Shown here in pieces: positions 8,798 to 18,750 of a stretch of 64,000 bases of DNA (the first letter of the stretch is position 1; each line of letters starts with the position of its first letter). A program made the position numbers and the translations under genes. The notes beneath the pieces were generated by a model. It ran no database searches. It saw only the letters and a list, made by a program, of their open reading frames with translations, and had not been told where the DNA came from. Source of the stretch: Acinetobacter sp. NIPH 298 (GTDB taxonomy: Bacteria > Pseudomonadota > Gammaproteobacteria > Pseudomonadales > Moraxellaceae); contig NZ_KB850054.1 of assembly GCF_000369505.1 (NCBI RefSeq), positions 248,001 to 312,000 on the forward strand, read 5' to 3'.

Positions 8798-10086
8798 ATC
8801 CTGAAGCATCGGTTTATCACAAACGTCGCCATGCGGCGCGTACCACTGACGAATATCTTTTTCATCAGCTCGTACCTTATCTGGGTAATAAGCGCCGACT
8901 CCTTCATCTGATTTTAGAAGCGCTTGAGATTACGGGAACACTGAATAGTAAGAAAAAGAATCCACCAATTTTTGCTGATTTCTTTGCGGGCAGTGGTGTG
9001 GTTTCTCGTTTGGCTCGCCAAAATGGTTATCGTGTGATTGCCAACGATTGGGAACCTTATAGCCATGCCTTAAATCACGCGATTTTGGCATGTACCGATG
9101 CGCCGGCATTTAAAGAATTAGGTGGCTATCAAAAAGCGATTGATATTTTAAATCGACTGCCTGAAGTGAAAGGCTGGGTAACGCATAATTTATGTCCTCG
9201 CAATGATGATATCTATGATCCTGCCCGTGATCGACTGTTCTTTAAACGTCGTAATGGGATGAAGATTGATGCGATTCGTCAGCAAATTGCAACTTGGCAA
9301 GCGCAAGGTGCGATTAATGATGTAGAAATGAGTGCTTTACTTGCACCATTACTGTATTCGGCCAGTTTTGTTAGTAACACCAGCGGCGTATTTAAAAGCT
9401 TCCATCAGGGTTGGGGCGGCAAAACGCAAACGGCATTGGAACGGATTGAATCGTTATTGTGGTTAACACCAAGTCGTTTTTGCGAAATTGGTGAGAGTAA
9501 ACGGCCTGCCGCAGAAGTGTGGTGTGTCGATGCACAGCATTTAGCCAATCAAATGAGTGGCTTTGAAGTGGATGTGGCGTATCTTGATCCGCCGTATAAC
9601 CAGCATGCCTATAGCAGTAATTATCATGTTTTAAATGCCCTGACCTTGTGGGATCAGAACGACTTACCCTCACCTGACACCAAAGGTTTTAAAAGTGGTA
9701 TTGATCGGGCATGGCGTAAAGAACGTCCGAGTTCGTATAACTCGTCTAAACATGCTCAAAATGCCTATGAAAAGTTATTGGAAACCATCAATGCGCGTTA
9801 TATCTTGACCAGTTATTCGACTGATGGAAATATTGAGCCGAAAGATTTACTGACCGCCAATTTAAAGCGCGGAAAAGTCACTTTGCTGACTCAAGACGTA
9901 CCGCGTTATCGCGTCAGCAAGCAGCGACAGTCTGAACGAGCACGGGTGCTTGAGTTTATTGTGATCACCGATACCCATGCAAAATCAGGTCCGCCATTGC
10001 GACAGTTATTGGGTCAGCTCTACCACTTTGCTGAATTGGGTGGTGTGGATACCTCAGGGAACAGCACTCAACTTGCACTTTGGTAA
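8794..10086 (+). CDS. aamA: Orphan DNA adenine-N6 methyltransferase (AamA-like, D12 class)
   Basis: The 430-residue protein has the SAM-binding motif I 'FADFFAGSGVVSRLAR' at about residues 63-78 and the catalytic 'DVAYLDPPYNQHAYSSNYH' (DPPY) around residue 265, in the order of alpha/D12-class adenine methylases. 'YLGNKRRLLHLI' near the N-terminus matches the D12 family start. No restriction enzyme gene is nearby, so it is an orphan. From recall, its homologue in A. baumannii (AamA) is an adenine methylase reported to act at GAATTC; that specificity is not visible here. It overlaps the ribD stop by four bases and ends in its own terminator. The enzymatic class is firm, the specificity is recalled. 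Confidence 0.85.
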   Translation: MNPEASVYHKRRHAARTTDEYLFHQLVPYLGNKRRLLHLILEALEITGTLNSKKKNPPIFADFFAGSGVVSRLARQNGYRVIANDWEPYSHALNHAILACTDAPAFKELGGYQKAIDILNRLPEVKGWVTHNLCPRNDDIYDPARDRLFFKRRNGMKIDAIRQQIATWQAQGAINDVEMSALLAPLLYSASFVSNTSGVFKSFHQGWGGKTQTALERIESLLWLTPSRFCEIGESKRPAAEVWCVDAQHLANQMSGFEVDVAYLDPPYNQHAYSSNYHVLNALTLWDQNDLPSPDTKGFKSGIDRAWRKERPSSYNSSKHAQNAYEKLLETINARYILTSYSTDGNIEPKDLLTANLKRGKVTLLTQDVPRYRVSKQRQSERARVLEFIVITDTHAKSGPPLRQLLGQLYHFAELGGVDTSGNSTQLALW

Positions 10087-10094
10087 GGTCAAAC

Positions 10095-10127
10095 AAACAC
10101 CACTTTATAAACAAAGTGGTGTTTTTA
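10095..10127 (+). terminator. Terminator after the methyltransferase
   Basis: AAACACCACTTT (10095-10106) pairs with AAAGTGGTGTTT (10113-10124) around ATAAAC, followed by TT. It closes nrdR-ribD-methylase. Confidence 0.85.
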
Positions 10128-10385
10128 TATGTAGATGTGCTGTGATCGGTAAATATAATCAATTAAATCGTATTTTTAGATAAGTGGCTGTTTTTATGAT
10201 CATTATCTTCTATTTTTTGGTTGTATTTTGACTGAGCAGAATTTTCGTCAGAATTTCTTCACTTCGATTTTTATTTAAAATAACCATAAAATACATGGGT
10301 ATATGAGAAATTAACCTCTACTCTTAAATCCACTTCATTGCATTTTTAAAACTTAAATAAATTTTACTATTCGGTTAAAAAAATA

Positions 10386-10412
10386 TTGACCTAATATCAA
10401 AATAAATATAAT
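10386..10412 (+). promoter_or_regulatory. Possible sigma-70 promoter of glpF
   Basis: TTGACC and TATAAT are near-consensus hexamers but 15 bases apart, shorter than optimal. They lie in the AT-rich half of the 380-base gap between 10087 and 10468, which otherwise holds only the upstream terminator and no recognisable gene. Confidence 0.4.
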
Positions 10413-10468
10413 TTTCCGGGCTCATTTAGGGTCTTATCGATGAGAAGCGATAGCCAAGAGAGGTTGTT

Positions 10469-11305
10469 ATGAGTCGCTCGGAACCCACTTTGTTGGGACA
10501 ATGTATCGCTGAGTTTTTTGCTACTGCGGTTTTTTTATCATTCGGTATCGGTGTAGTTGCTGCACTCAAGCTAACAGGTGCAGGGTTTGGCCAGTGGGAA
10601 ATTAGTGTGGTCTGGGGTTTGGCGGTTGCCTTGGCGGTCTATCTTTCAGCAGGCATCTCTGGCGCACATCTCAATCCAGCGGTTACTATCGCATTGGCAT
10701 TATTTGCAGGCTTTGATAAAAGGAAAGTGCCTTTCTATATCATTGCACAAGTTGCTGGGGCTGCGGTTGGCGCGTTACTAGTTTATGGCCTATACAGTAA
10801 TTTATTTATCGATTATGAACAAAGCCATAACATGGTCCGAGGTAGTGTTGAAAGCTTAGAATTGGCGGGAATTTTCTCGACTTATCCGCATCATTTACTT
10901 TCAATGGGGCAAGCGTTCTTGGTCGAAATGTTTATCACCATGTTGCTATTGTGGTTGATCATGGCAATAGGTGATGATCAAAATGGCTTGCCGCGCGGTG
11001 CTTTAGCGCCATTATTGGTAGGTTTATTGGTTGCAGTGATTGGTGCTTCTTTTGGTCCGTTAACAGGTTTTGCTATGAATCCTGCCCGTGACTTTGGCCC
11101 TAAAATCATTGCCTATTTCTCAGGTTGGGGACCTGTTGCCTTTACTGGCGGTCGTGATATTGCATACTTTATCGTTCCGATGACCGCGCCGATTGTTGGG
11201 GCTTGCTTAGGTGTACTTGGCTATAAATTATTCTTTAGCCATTTTTTAGTGAGTGATCAAGTCGAAGTGCCAAGCACTGCTGAAAAGCAAATCTCGGATA
11301 TGTAG
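10469..11305 (+). CDS. glpF: MIP-family glycerol facilitator / aquaglyceroporin
   Basis: The 278-residue membrane protein has six helices and the two half-helix motifs of aquaporins: 'GAHLNPAVTIAL' near residue 68 and 'GFAMNPARDFGPK' near residue 205. The Asp right after the second NPAR motif is the mark of glycerol-conducting GlpF-type channels rather than water-selective AqpZ. The start follows GAGAGGTTGTT. There is no glycerol kinase or glp regulator beside it, so it seems to be a stand-alone gene between terminators. Transport of glycerol or other small neutral solutes is expected from the family. Confidence 0.88.
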   Translation: MSRSEPTLLGQCIAEFFATAVFLSFGIGVVAALKLTGAGFGQWEISVVWGLAVALAVYLSAGISGAHLNPAVTIALALFAGFDKRKVPFYIIAQVAGAAVGALLVYGLYSNLFIDYEQSHNMVRGSVESLELAGIFSTYPHHLLSMGQAFLVEMFITMLLLWLIMAIGDDQNGLPRGALAPLLVGLLVAVIGASFGPLTGFAMNPARDFGPKIIAYFSGWGPVAFTGGRDIAYFIVPMTAPIVGACLGVLGYKLFFSHFLVSDQVEVPSTAEKQISDM

Positions 11306-11334
11306 TGGTGATCAAAATAAGACAATGAAATAAG

Positions 11335-11365
11335 AAAAGGGTGATCAGAGGATCACCCTTTTTGA
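11335..11365 (+). terminator. Terminator after glpF
   Basis: AAAAGGGTGATC (11335-11346) pairs with GATCACCCTTTT (11351-11362) around AGAG, followed by T residues. Confidence 0.88.
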
Positions 11366-11470
11366 TTTGGCGGCATTTGCGTCAGCGTTGCTTGTTATCT
11401 CAAGTTCTTTGCATTAATGTATCTTGATTCGCTGAGACTCGTACTTGAATGAAGGTAGGTTAAAAGTCAC

Positions 11471-12130
11471 ATGTTTACAGGCATTATTGAAAGTTTAGGC
11501 AAAGTTGAAAGTCTACAAAGTGTAGGTGGTGATGTTCGTCTACGAATTCAAACTGATTTGGATATGTCGGATGTGCATTTAGGGGATTCTATTGCCACTA
11601 ATGGTATCTGTTTGACGGTGATCGAGTGGGGCGAAAATTGGTATGCAGCCGATGTTTCCCGTGAAAGCTTAAATCGTACCACCCTAGGCCAATGGAAAGT
11701 AGGACAAGCGGTCAACGTGGAAAAAGCCATGTTACCCACTACACGTTTTGGTGGCCATATCGTCAGTGGGCATGTCGATGGCTTGGGTGAAATTACGGTC
11801 TTTCGTCAAGATGCGCGCTCATTGTATTTTGAGGTGACGGCACCAGTTGAGTTGGCCAAATATCTAGCAGAAAAAGGTTCAGTGACGGTAGATGGCATTA
11901 GTCTGACCATTAATCACCTACGTGGCAATATCCTCAGTTTGAATTTGATTCCACATACAGCTGAACGAACCAATATCGGTTCTTGGCAAGTTGGTACTAA
12001 AGTAAATTTGGAAGTGGACGTGTTGGCGCGTTATATCGAGCGTTTATTATTGGGTGATAAAGCTGCCGAGCAAAAACCTGAATCTAAACTCAGTATGTCT
12101 TTTTTAGCTGAAAATGGTTTTTTGAAATAA
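11471..12130 (+). CDS. ribE: Riboflavin synthase (alpha subunit)
   Basis: The 219-residue protein consists of the two tandem lumazine-binding barrels of riboflavin synthase. The start MFTGIIESLGKV is diagnostic, the first repeat has 'GICLTVIEW' and the second 'TVDGISLTINHL'; 'GGHIVSGHVDG' follows between them. It dismutates two 6,7-dimethyl-8-ribityllumazine molecules to riboflavin. ribD lies upstream beyond the methylase and glpF, but a terminator separates them, so ribE has its own promoter. I saw no FMN riboswitch in the 105 bases before it. Confidence 0.95.
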   Translation: MFTGIIESLGKVESLQSVGGDVRLRIQTDLDMSDVHLGDSIATNGICLTVIEWGENWYAADVSRESLNRTTLGQWKVGQAVNVEKAMLPTTRFGGHIVSGHVDGLGEITVFRQDARSLYFEVTAPVELAKYLAEKGSVTVDGISLTINHLRGNILSLNLIPHTAERTNIGSWQVGTKVNLEVDVLARYIERLLLGDKAAEQKPESKLSMSFLAENGFLK

Positions 12131-12144
12131 GATTTTAGGTAAGG

Positions 12145-12172
12145 AAAAGCCCAGATCGACTGGGCTTTTTTG
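12145..12172. terminator. Terminator between ribE and the convergent gene
   Basis: AAAAGCCCAG (12145-12154) and CTGGGCTTTT (12160-12169) pair around ATCGA with a further T tract on the plus strand. It separates ribE from the minus-strand gene ending at 12176. Confidence 0.88.
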
Positions 12173-12175
12173 TCT

Positions 12176-12802
12176 TTATTTTTCGTTAGAAAATTCACTA
12201 TTTTTCAGTATATATTCAATTTCATCTTGAGCGAGCGAATGCAGTTTGGCTCGAAATACCGTCACTGCTTGTTCGATCAAACTTTCTGCTTCTAATTCAA
12301 GTCGAACCCGAACACTTTCTAGCTCAGATAGAATTTGATGATCCTCAATGACGAGCTGTTGCCCCGAAGCATAGTCAATGTTCGGTTGTTCAGAGTTACT
12401 TTGATAGCGCTCAGTTTGTTGCGCAATTTCTTGATCAATATGACTGCGCAATGCAACGAGATTTTCAGTTTGTTGAGCAAATTGCTGTGCTTCATCTGCT
12501 TGTAGCTGTGCTGCATACGCAGCTTCCGCAGCGCGTTTTTCAGCGAGGGCCTTTTCTAGTGCTTGCTGTCTACGAATACGAGCTTGCTCGATCAACTCGG
12601 CTTTGAGGTCAGCATAGGCCTTTTCGATGCGTTGCTGAGAACGTTGTGCTGCGTGCTCCTCATGTTGTGTCCAAGTTTGAATCAGGGTTTGTGGCAACAG
12701 TAGATCACAGATACGTGCTAAATCTTCCTGATAAGTCTGACGGACAGTTTCAGGGGTATTTAACCAACGTTTCTTAAAGTCCTGACCAACATTTAATGCC
12801 AC
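12176..12802 (-). CDS. Unrecognised coiled-coil protein
   Basis: The 208-residue protein is not one I recognise. It has no signal peptide or membrane segment. Residues ~45-115 are very rich in Ala, Glu, Gln, Lys and Arg ('RIRRQQALEKALAEKRAAEAAYAAQ') and must form a long helix or coiled coil; a second helical stretch with Leu/Glu heptads follows ('LESVRVRLELEAESLIEQ'). The first 40 residues ('LNTPETVRQTYQEDLARICDLLLPQ') may be a small globular part. It lies 35 bases downstream of holC on the same strand and could share the pepA-holC transcript. Codon use resembles the neighbours. It is likely a genus-level protein; function unknown. Confidence 0.7.
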   Translation of the reverse strand: MALNVGQDFKKRWLNTPETVRQTYQEDLARICDLLLPQTLIQTWTQHEEHAAQRSQQRIEKAYADLKAELIEQARIRRQQALEKALAEKRAAEAAYAAQLQADEAQQFAQQTENLVALRSHIDQEIAQQTERYQSNSEQPNIDYASGQQLVIEDHQILSELESVRVRLELEAESLIEQAVTVFRAKLHSLAQDEIEYILKNSEFSNEK

Positions 12803-12837
12803 AAGACACTCCTCAAATGATGTTATTGCATGCAGAT

Positions 12838-13245
12838 TTATAATTTAAATGTTCGGGCTTCAATACCTAAACGCCGATACTGTTTAAATTTTTCTCGCCC
12901 AATCTGTTTCGCGGTTTCATTATTTTCAATAATCTCGATAATGTGGCGAAAATCTTGATTGAGTTCAAGTGCATGATTGTTAAAATTAAACACGATCCAA
13001 TCATTGGATGGTGGTAATTGCTCTGAAATACAGACTGCATTATTCGGTTGATGAATGCCGTGAGGAATGAAGCTAAGCGGATCGAAAGTCCATAGCTTTT
13101 CATCTAGCTCAGTTTGGAGCGCTAAATCAGGACAATACCACCAAATATGCGGATGCTGATTTAGAATCTTTCGACATAAACGGCAAGCACTTTCGACTTG
13201 CCGTTCTGCACTTTTTTCAAAGAGGTAAAAGCTGATTTGGGTCAT
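12838..13245 (-). CDS. holC: DNA polymerase III chi subunit
   Basis: The 135-residue protein begins MTQISFYLFEKSAERQ and contains 'CRLCRKILNQH' and 'DPLSFIPHGIHQPN', the patterns of HolC. Chi links the clamp loader to single-strand binding protein. The start at 13245 is four bases after the pepA stop; the in-frame ATG at 13269 would add eight non-conserved residues and overlap pepA. The order pepA-holC is conserved in gammaproteobacteria. Length is close to the E. coli protein (147). Confidence 0.9.
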   Translation of the reverse strand: MTQISFYLFEKSAERQVESACRLCRKILNQHPHIWWYCPDLALQTELDEKLWTFDPLSFIPHGIHQPNNAVCISEQLPPSNDWIVFNFNNHALELNQDFRHIIEIIENNETAKQIGREKFKQYRRLGIEARTFKL

Positions 13246-13249
13246 GTTT

Positions 13250-14698
13250 TTAGCTATTCGTTTCAACACGATTTGCTAAGAACTGCATCAATAATGGCAC
13301 TGGACGACCGGTTGCACCCTTGGCTGCACCTGATAGCCATGCTGTTCCCGCAACATCAAGGTGCGCCCAACGGTATTCACGTGTGAATCGTTCAAGGAAA
13401 CACGCTGCAGTAATTGCACCACCATACGGTCCACCGATATTCGCGATGTCGGCAAAAGGCGAGTCGAGCAATTCCTGATATTCTTCCATCACAGGCATAC
13501 GCCATACGCGGTCAAGTGACTGTTCGCCTGCATGTTGTAAGTCTTGTGCAAGTTCGTCATCTGGCGTGAATAAACCACTGACAACTTTACCCAGTGCGAC
13601 CACACATGCACCTGTTAATGTTGCAATATCAATCACCAGTGCAGGATTGAAACGTTTGATATAGGTCAATGTATCGCAAAGAACCAGACGACCTTCTGCA
13701 TCGGTATTTAAGATTTCAATGGTCTGACCACTCATACTGGTGACAATATCACCGGGACGTGTCGCACGACCTGAAGGCATGTTCTCGGCGGCTGCGATCG
13801 CACCAACCACATGAATCGGCAATCGTGCTTCACAGAGTGCCTGCATTGTACCCAAAACGGAGGCCGCACCGCACATATCGAATTTCATTTCGTCCATGCC
13901 TAAGCCTGGTTTTAGTGAAATACCACCTGTATCAAAAGTCACCCCTTTACCGACCAAAACGACAGGTGCTTGTTTGAGCTGGGTATTGTATTCAAGGGTA
14001 ATGATTCGTCCTTCACGATCAGAACCTTTGCTGACGGCTAAAAAGGCATTCATGCCTAAGTCAGCCATTTGTTGTTCGTTCAGCACATTCACGGTGAGCA
14101 GATCAGGGTATTGTGCAGCGAGGGCCAGTGCTTGATCAGCAAGATATTCAGGGAAGCAGATGTTGCCCGGGCGGTTGCCTAAGTCACGGGCATAGTTTTG
14201 TCCAGATTGAACGGCATGAATCAAATTCAATTGTTGATCATTTAATGGACTTTGATCGGCTACAAGCTGGATGCTTTCTAAGACAAATTCATTTTTCTTA
14301 GATTTGAATTCATCGTAAGCATAAGCTGCTTGAGTTAAATTTAAAGTGAACAACTGATGTAAATCAGCAGGTAGCGCTGACAAATCTATAGTGATTTGTT
14401 TAAATTTATTTTGTGATGATTTGATAATCGTTTGTGCGAGTTTTGCTAATTTTATCGCTTTTAACTCAGTCGTTTTTCCAAGACCTAACAATTGAGTGTT
14501 ATTTTGAGCAGTAACTTGAGCAATTAACGGCAGGTTTTCGTTAAAGCCAGCTTTGAATTGTGTGGCAGTAAGTATGTCTTCTAGCTGATTGATTTTATAG
14601 CTGTTTAGCTGTTGTTGTAATTGTTCAGAATCAACCAAAATCCACAAAGATTCACTTGGCGTTTGCGCTGGGAATGCGCGATGAAGAGTAAATTTCAT
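13250..14698 (-). CDS. pepA: Leucyl aminopeptidase PepA (M17)
   Basis: The 482-residue protein has the M17 fold: a variable N-terminal domain and a C-terminal catalytic domain with '[16 protein letters not shown]' (metal-binding Lys and Asp) and the family signature '[12 protein letters not shown]'. It cleaves N-terminal Leu and similar residues in the cytoplasm using two metal ions, and in E. coli also acts as an Xer accessory DNA-binding protein. The start MKFTLHRAF at 14698 fits the family; an upstream frame extension to 14779 runs into the lptF promoter region. It is divergent from lptF, as in Pseudomonas. Confidence 0.95.
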   Translation of the reverse strand: MKFTLHRAFPAQTPSESLWILVDSEQLQQQLNSYKINQLEDILTATQFKAGFNENLPLIAQVTAQNNTQLLGLGKTTELKAIKLAKLAQTIIKSSQNKFKQITIDLSALPADLHQLFTLNLTQAAYAYDEFKSKKNEFVLESIQLVADQSPLNDQQLNLIHAVQSGQNYARDLGNRPGNICFPEYLADQALALAAQYPDLLTVNVLNEQQMADLGMNAFLAVSKGSDREGRIITLEYNTQLKQAPVVLVGKGVTFDTGGISLKPGLGMDEMKFDMCGAASVLGTMQALCEARLPIHVVGAIAAAENMPSGRATRPGDIVTSMSGQTIEILNTDAEGRLVLCDTLTYIKRFNPALVIDIATLTGACVVALGKVVSGLFTPDDELAQDLQHAGEQSLDRVWRMPVMEEYQELLDSPFADIANIGGPYGGAITAACFLERFTREYRWAHLDVAGTAWLSGAAKGATGRPVPLLMQFLANRVETNS

Positions 14699-14855
14699 TG
14701 TTTGTATAGAACCTAATGGACAAAAAATAAAGTTAATCCCATTAAACACTTTCAGATATGAGGTTGCAATCCGCAACACGCGATAGGTTTTATATTTTTA
14801 ACATTCGGGTAAACTAGCATTACCCCTCGATTGGTCTATTTTTGGAAGCATTACT

Positions 14856-15956
14856 TTGATTATTCGGCGTTACCTCGTCAAACAAGTGGTGTCCACTTCA
14901 CTGGTTGTGACTGCCTTACTTACTTTAATTATTATGGGTGGTCAGCTCATCAAGATATTTGGACGAGCTGCACAAGGACGTTTGGATGCTGGTGTTCTAC
15001 TCAGCATTATTGCCTATCGTTTGCCAGAATTCTTAACTTTGATTTTGCCATTAGGCTTTTTTATTGGTCTGATGTTGGTCTTTGGTCGGCTCTATGTCGA
15101 TCATGAAATGGCGGTACTCAATGGCAGTGGGGTCAGTCGGAATCAATTGACACGACTCTTGTTGCCGATGAGCTTTGTGTTTTTGATTGTGCAAGCGATA
15201 TTGATGTGTTGGGGTGCATCCGCGGGCATCAGTGGTTATCAAAATCTGATGCAGACGCAAGCGGTGCGCGCAGGTTTTGATTTGGTGAGGCCAAGAGAGT
15301 TTATTTCCTCGGGGTCATATACGATTTATGCGGGGTCGCTGTCAGAAGATCGGAAAAACCTAAAAGATATTTTTTATTATTATAAGTCTGATCGCGAAGA
15401 TAAACCTGATCAAATGATTTTGGCTAAAGAAGCGACTCGGGTAGAAATGGAAAATGAGACTGCCAGTGTCGTTGATTTGGTACAAGGTCGACGTTATGAA
15501 ATCTATCCAAACCAGCCACGATATACCCAAGCTGAGTTTCAATCTTATCGTTTACGCTTAGAAAATGATAAAGATGTAAACTTTGAAAGTGAGGATGTTG
15601 AAGCCTTGTCGATGGCGAAATTATGGCAAAAACGTGATGATTTTGTGGTCAGAAGTGAGCTGGGTTGGCGGATTTTTGGTCCATTTGTCATGCTTGTGGC
15701 CTTGTTGCTTGCGGTGGCATTATCTGAAGTGAATCCACGTCAAGGGCGATATTATCGTTTGATTCCTGCGATTTTTATTTTCGCCAGTTTGATTGTGTTG
15801 ATGATTGCGATTAAAACTCGGATCAGTAAAGCAGAGTTAGACGTTTGGGCATACCCAGTGGTATTGCTTATTTATGCAATGGTCGCGGCAATTTTTGCAC
15901 GGAAACAGAAACTGGCACCAAAAATCAAGAAAAGTATTCAGCGAGTGGGGTTGTAA
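14856..15956 (+). CDS. lptF: LPS export permease LptF
   Basis: The 366-residue protein has the LptF layout: one to three membrane helices at the N-terminus (start 'IIRRYLVKQVVSTSL'), a periplasmic beta-jellyroll domain in the middle, and three further helices. It starts with TTG at 14856, chosen because GGAAG lies seven bases upstream and no ATG fits. LptF and LptG form the membrane part of the LptB2FG ABC transporter, which extracts lipopolysaccharide or lipooligosaccharide from the inner membrane. Its stop overlaps the lptG start by one base (TAATG). Confidence 0.93.
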   Translation: MIIRRYLVKQVVSTSLVVTALLTLIIMGGQLIKIFGRAAQGRLDAGVLLSIIAYRLPEFLTLILPLGFFIGLMLVFGRLYVDHEMAVLNGSGVSRNQLTRLLLPMSFVFLIVQAILMCWGASAGISGYQNLMQTQAVRAGFDLVRPREFISSGSYTIYAGSLSEDRKNLKDIFYYYKSDREDKPDQMILAKEATRVEMENETASVVDLVQGRRYEIYPNQPRYTQAEFQSYRLRLENDKDVNFESEDVEALSMAKLWQKRDDFVVRSELGWRIFGPFVMLVALLLAVALSEVNPRQGRYYRLIPAIFIFASLIVLMIAIKTRISKAELDVWAYPVVLLIYAMVAAIFARKQKLAPKIKKSIQRVGL

Positions 15957-17026
15957 TGTTAGCACGTCGTATCATCGCCAAACATGTCACAAAAACCACA
16001 GTCCTCGCCATGCTTGGTACAACGCTGGTGTTGTCTTTCTTGCAGGTATTATTTACCTATCTCGGTGAATTAGGCGCGCTGAAAGACAATTATAATGCGT
16101 GGCAAGCCTTCCTCTATGTGATGTGGGGTGCGCCGCGTTATCTCTATGAAATTTTACCTGTTGCTGCATTGATTGGGTCGGTTTTGGGGCTAGGGGCATT
16201 GGCTTCAAATAGTGAACTTATCGTCATGCGTTCAGCTGGGATTAGCCTTTGGCGGATTGTGGGCTGGGTGATGCGTTCGGCACTGTTGTTGATCGTATTG
16301 TCGTTTGTTTTGAGTGAATGGGTGATCCCGTATACCAATGAGCAAGCACAAAGCATCAAAAAGCAACGGAGTGTTGCTGCTTTAGGTGAGGTCAAAGGCT
16401 ATTGGTCACGTGAAGGGCAACGTTTTGTTTATATCGACTATGCCAACGCACAAGGTCAGCTACGTAATATTCAATCGATTGATTTTGATGAAAACTATCG
16501 CTTACAGTCTTTTGTAACTGCTGAACATGGCAACTTTGTCAAAGATGGGCAATGGACCTTAGAACAGGCACATCAAGTTGATTTATTAGCCCAAGGCAAT
16601 GCCATCAAAACGGACCACGCACAACAAGCTTTGGCTTTGGCGCTACAACCGAAATATGTGCATATGGTGACCTTGGATCCTGAAGACCTCTCTCCGAGTC
16701 AGCTGATTAGTTTTATGCGCTATATGGAGGAATACAGCCAAGTGCCAAAAACCTATGAATTGGCGTTTTGGCAGAAAGTTGCTTCGCCGTTCGCTTTAAT
16801 TGCATTAGTGTTGATCGCTTGTTCCTTCATTTTTGGTCCATTACGTCAGCAATCAATGGGTTTCCGCTTGGTAATAGCCTTATTTACAGGACTGGGCTTT
16901 TTCTACCTACAAGACTTTATGGGGTATGCGAGCTTAGTCTATGCACCTTCACCAGCTTGGTTTGTATTATTACCCGTGGTGTTGATGTTTAGCATCGGTA
17001 GTTATTTATTGTATCGGGCCAGATAG
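15956..17026 (+). CDS. lptG: LPS export permease LptG
   Basis: The 356-residue partner of LptF begins MLARRIIAKHVTKTTV and has the same six-helix plan with a central periplasmic domain. 'NSELIVMRSAGIS' after the third helix is the coupling-helix region that contacts LptB and is typical of the family. The ATG overlaps the lptF stop, implying coupled translation. The lptB gene is not in this window. Confidence 0.93.
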   Translation: MLARRIIAKHVTKTTVLAMLGTTLVLSFLQVLFTYLGELGALKDNYNAWQAFLYVMWGAPRYLYEILPVAALIGSVLGLGALASNSELIVMRSAGISLWRIVGWVMRSALLLIVLSFVLSEWVIPYTNEQAQSIKKQRSVAALGEVKGYWSREGQRFVYIDYANAQGQLRNIQSIDFDENYRLQSFVTAEHGNFVKDGQWTLEQAHQVDLLAQGNAIKTDHAQQALALALQPKYVHMVTLDPEDLSPSQLISFMRYMEEYSQVPKTYELAFWQKVASPFALIALVLIACSFIFGPLRQQSMGFRLVIALFTGLGFFYLQDFMGYASLVYAPSPAWFVLLPVVLMFSIGSYLLYRAR

Positions 17027-17153
17027 GCGTTGCTTGATCGAGCTATGATTTCTATGCTGTATATGGGTAAAAGCCAGCAGCAAGGTCATAGAGAATTTGC
17101 TTAAATTTCGGTAAACTATGCCGATCAAATGATAGACACACAGAGAGCCCATT

Positions 17154-18698
17154 ATGACGGATGCAAATGCTGGTAAAATTCCTCACGTTCTTGTAATTAT
17201 GGATGGTGTAGGACATCGTGAAGCAGTCGAAGATAATGCGTATTTAGCCGCTAAAACGCCAAACCTTACAGCGATGAAAGCCAAGCATCCGAATAGTTTG
17301 ATTTCTGGTTCAGGTGAAGATGTCGGCCTACCTGATGGTCAAATGGGCAACTCAGAAGTTGGACATATGAATCTTGGTGCTGGACGTGTGTTGTACCAAG
17401 ATTTTACCCGTATTACCAAAGATATCCGTACAGGTGCTTTTTTTGAGCATGAAGTCCTGATCGATGCAGTTGAAAAAGCCAAAGCTGCCAATGGTGCAGT
17501 GCATGTGATGGGGTTGCTCTCTGAAGGTGGTGTGCATTCGCATGAAGACCATATTGTTGCGATGTGTGAACTCGCTTTGAAGCGTGGCGCAACGGTTTAT
17601 TTACATGCATTTTTAGATGGTCGTGATACGCCACCACGTAGTGCTAAACCATCATTAGAAAAATTAGATGCTTTATTTGCACAATATCCAAATCAAGGTC
17701 GTATTGTTTCGATGATTGGGCGTTATTTTGCGATGGATCGTGATAACCGTTGGGATCGTGTTGAGCAAGCTTATCGTTTAATGACTGAAGGTGAGTCAAC
17801 TCGAGTTGCAGCTACCGCAGTTGAAGGTTTGGAACAAGCGTATGCTGAAAATGAAAATGATGAATTCGTTAAAGCAACACGTATTGGTGATGTTGTAAAA
17901 GTACAAGATGGCGATAGTCTGGTCTTTATGAATTTCCGAGCTGATCGTGCGCGTGAAATTACCCGTGCTTTTGTTGAAAAAGATTTTGCGGGTTTTACAC
18001 GTAAAGTTATTCCTCAATTGTCAAAATTTGTCATGCTGACACGTTACCAAGCCAGTATCGATGCACCGATTGCTTATATGCCTGAAGGGTTAAAAAACTC
18101 GATTGGTGAATACCTGTCGAGTTTAGGCAAAACTCAATTACGGATTGCTGAAACTGAAAAATATGCACATGTGACCTTCTTCTTTAGCGGTGGGCGTGAG
18201 GATGAGTATACGGGTGAAAAACGTATTCTGATTCCATCGCCAAACGTTGCAACCTATGATTTAAAACCAGAAATGAGTGCCTATGAAGTCACGGATGAGT
18301 TGGTCAATGCAATAAACTCTGGTGAGTTTGATCTGTTGGTGGTGAACTATGCCAACGGTGATATGGTTGGACATACGGGGATATTTGACGCTGCGATCAA
18401 AGCTGTAGAAACCGTGGATACCTGCTTAGGTCGTGTTTATGATGCGGTGATGGCAAACAAAGGGCATATGTTAATTACTGCTGACCATGGTAATGTAGAG
18501 CAAATGCAAGACTATGTCAGTGGACAAGTCCATACCCAGCATACCACTGAGTCAGTTCCATTTATCTATGTTGGTCCTACCCAAGCAACCATTGCTGAAG
18601 GTGGTATCTTGGCTGACGTTGCGCCAACTTTACTGCATTTGATGCAGATTCCTGTACCTCCAGAAATGCAAGGTAAGAACTTAATTACTTTACAGTAA
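17154..18698 (+). CDS. gpmI: 2,3-bisphosphoglycerate-independent phosphoglycerate mutase
   Basis: The 514-residue enzyme interconverts 3- and 2-phosphoglycerate in glycolysis/gluconeogenesis. It shows the metal site '[12 protein letters not shown]' at residues ~12-23, the phosphoserine motif '[17 protein letters not shown]' at ~62-78, and '[11 protein letters not shown]' near the C-terminus. Length matches the two-domain alkaline phosphatase superfamily enzyme. The start is preceded by AGAGAG. The next gene, a C-terminal protease, follows 50 bases downstream, the same pairing as in Pseudomonas. Confidence 0.96.
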   Translation: MTDANAGKIPHVLVIMDGVGHREAVEDNAYLAAKTPNLTAMKAKHPNSLISGSGEDVGLPDGQMGNSEVGHMNLGAGRVLYQDFTRITKDIRTGAFFEHEVLIDAVEKAKAANGAVHVMGLLSEGGVHSHEDHIVAMCELALKRGATVYLHAFLDGRDTPPRSAKPSLEKLDALFAQYPNQGRIVSMIGRYFAMDRDNRWDRVEQAYRLMTEGESTRVAATAVEGLEQAYAENENDEFVKATRIGDVVKVQDGDSLVFMNFRADRAREITRAFVEKDFAGFTRKVIPQLSKFVMLTRYQASIDAPIAYMPEGLKNSIGEYLSSLGKTQLRIAETEKYAHVTFFFSGGREDEYTGEKRILIPSPNVATYDLKPEMSAYEVTDELVNAINSGEFDLLVVNYANGDMVGHTGIFDAAIKAVETVDTCLGRVYDAVMANKGHMLITADHGNVEQMQDYVSGQVHTQHTTESVPFIYVGPTQATIAEGGILADVAPTLLHLMQIPVPPEMQGKNLITLQ

Positions 18699-18750
18699 TT
18701 TCCCCCTTAATCGCGCTTTATACAGCGCGATGCTTTTAGAAGGCGAACGT

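Noticed and set aside
11363..11470. FMN riboswitch before ribE
   Set aside because: None of the conserved RFN words is present in the short gap after the glpF terminator.
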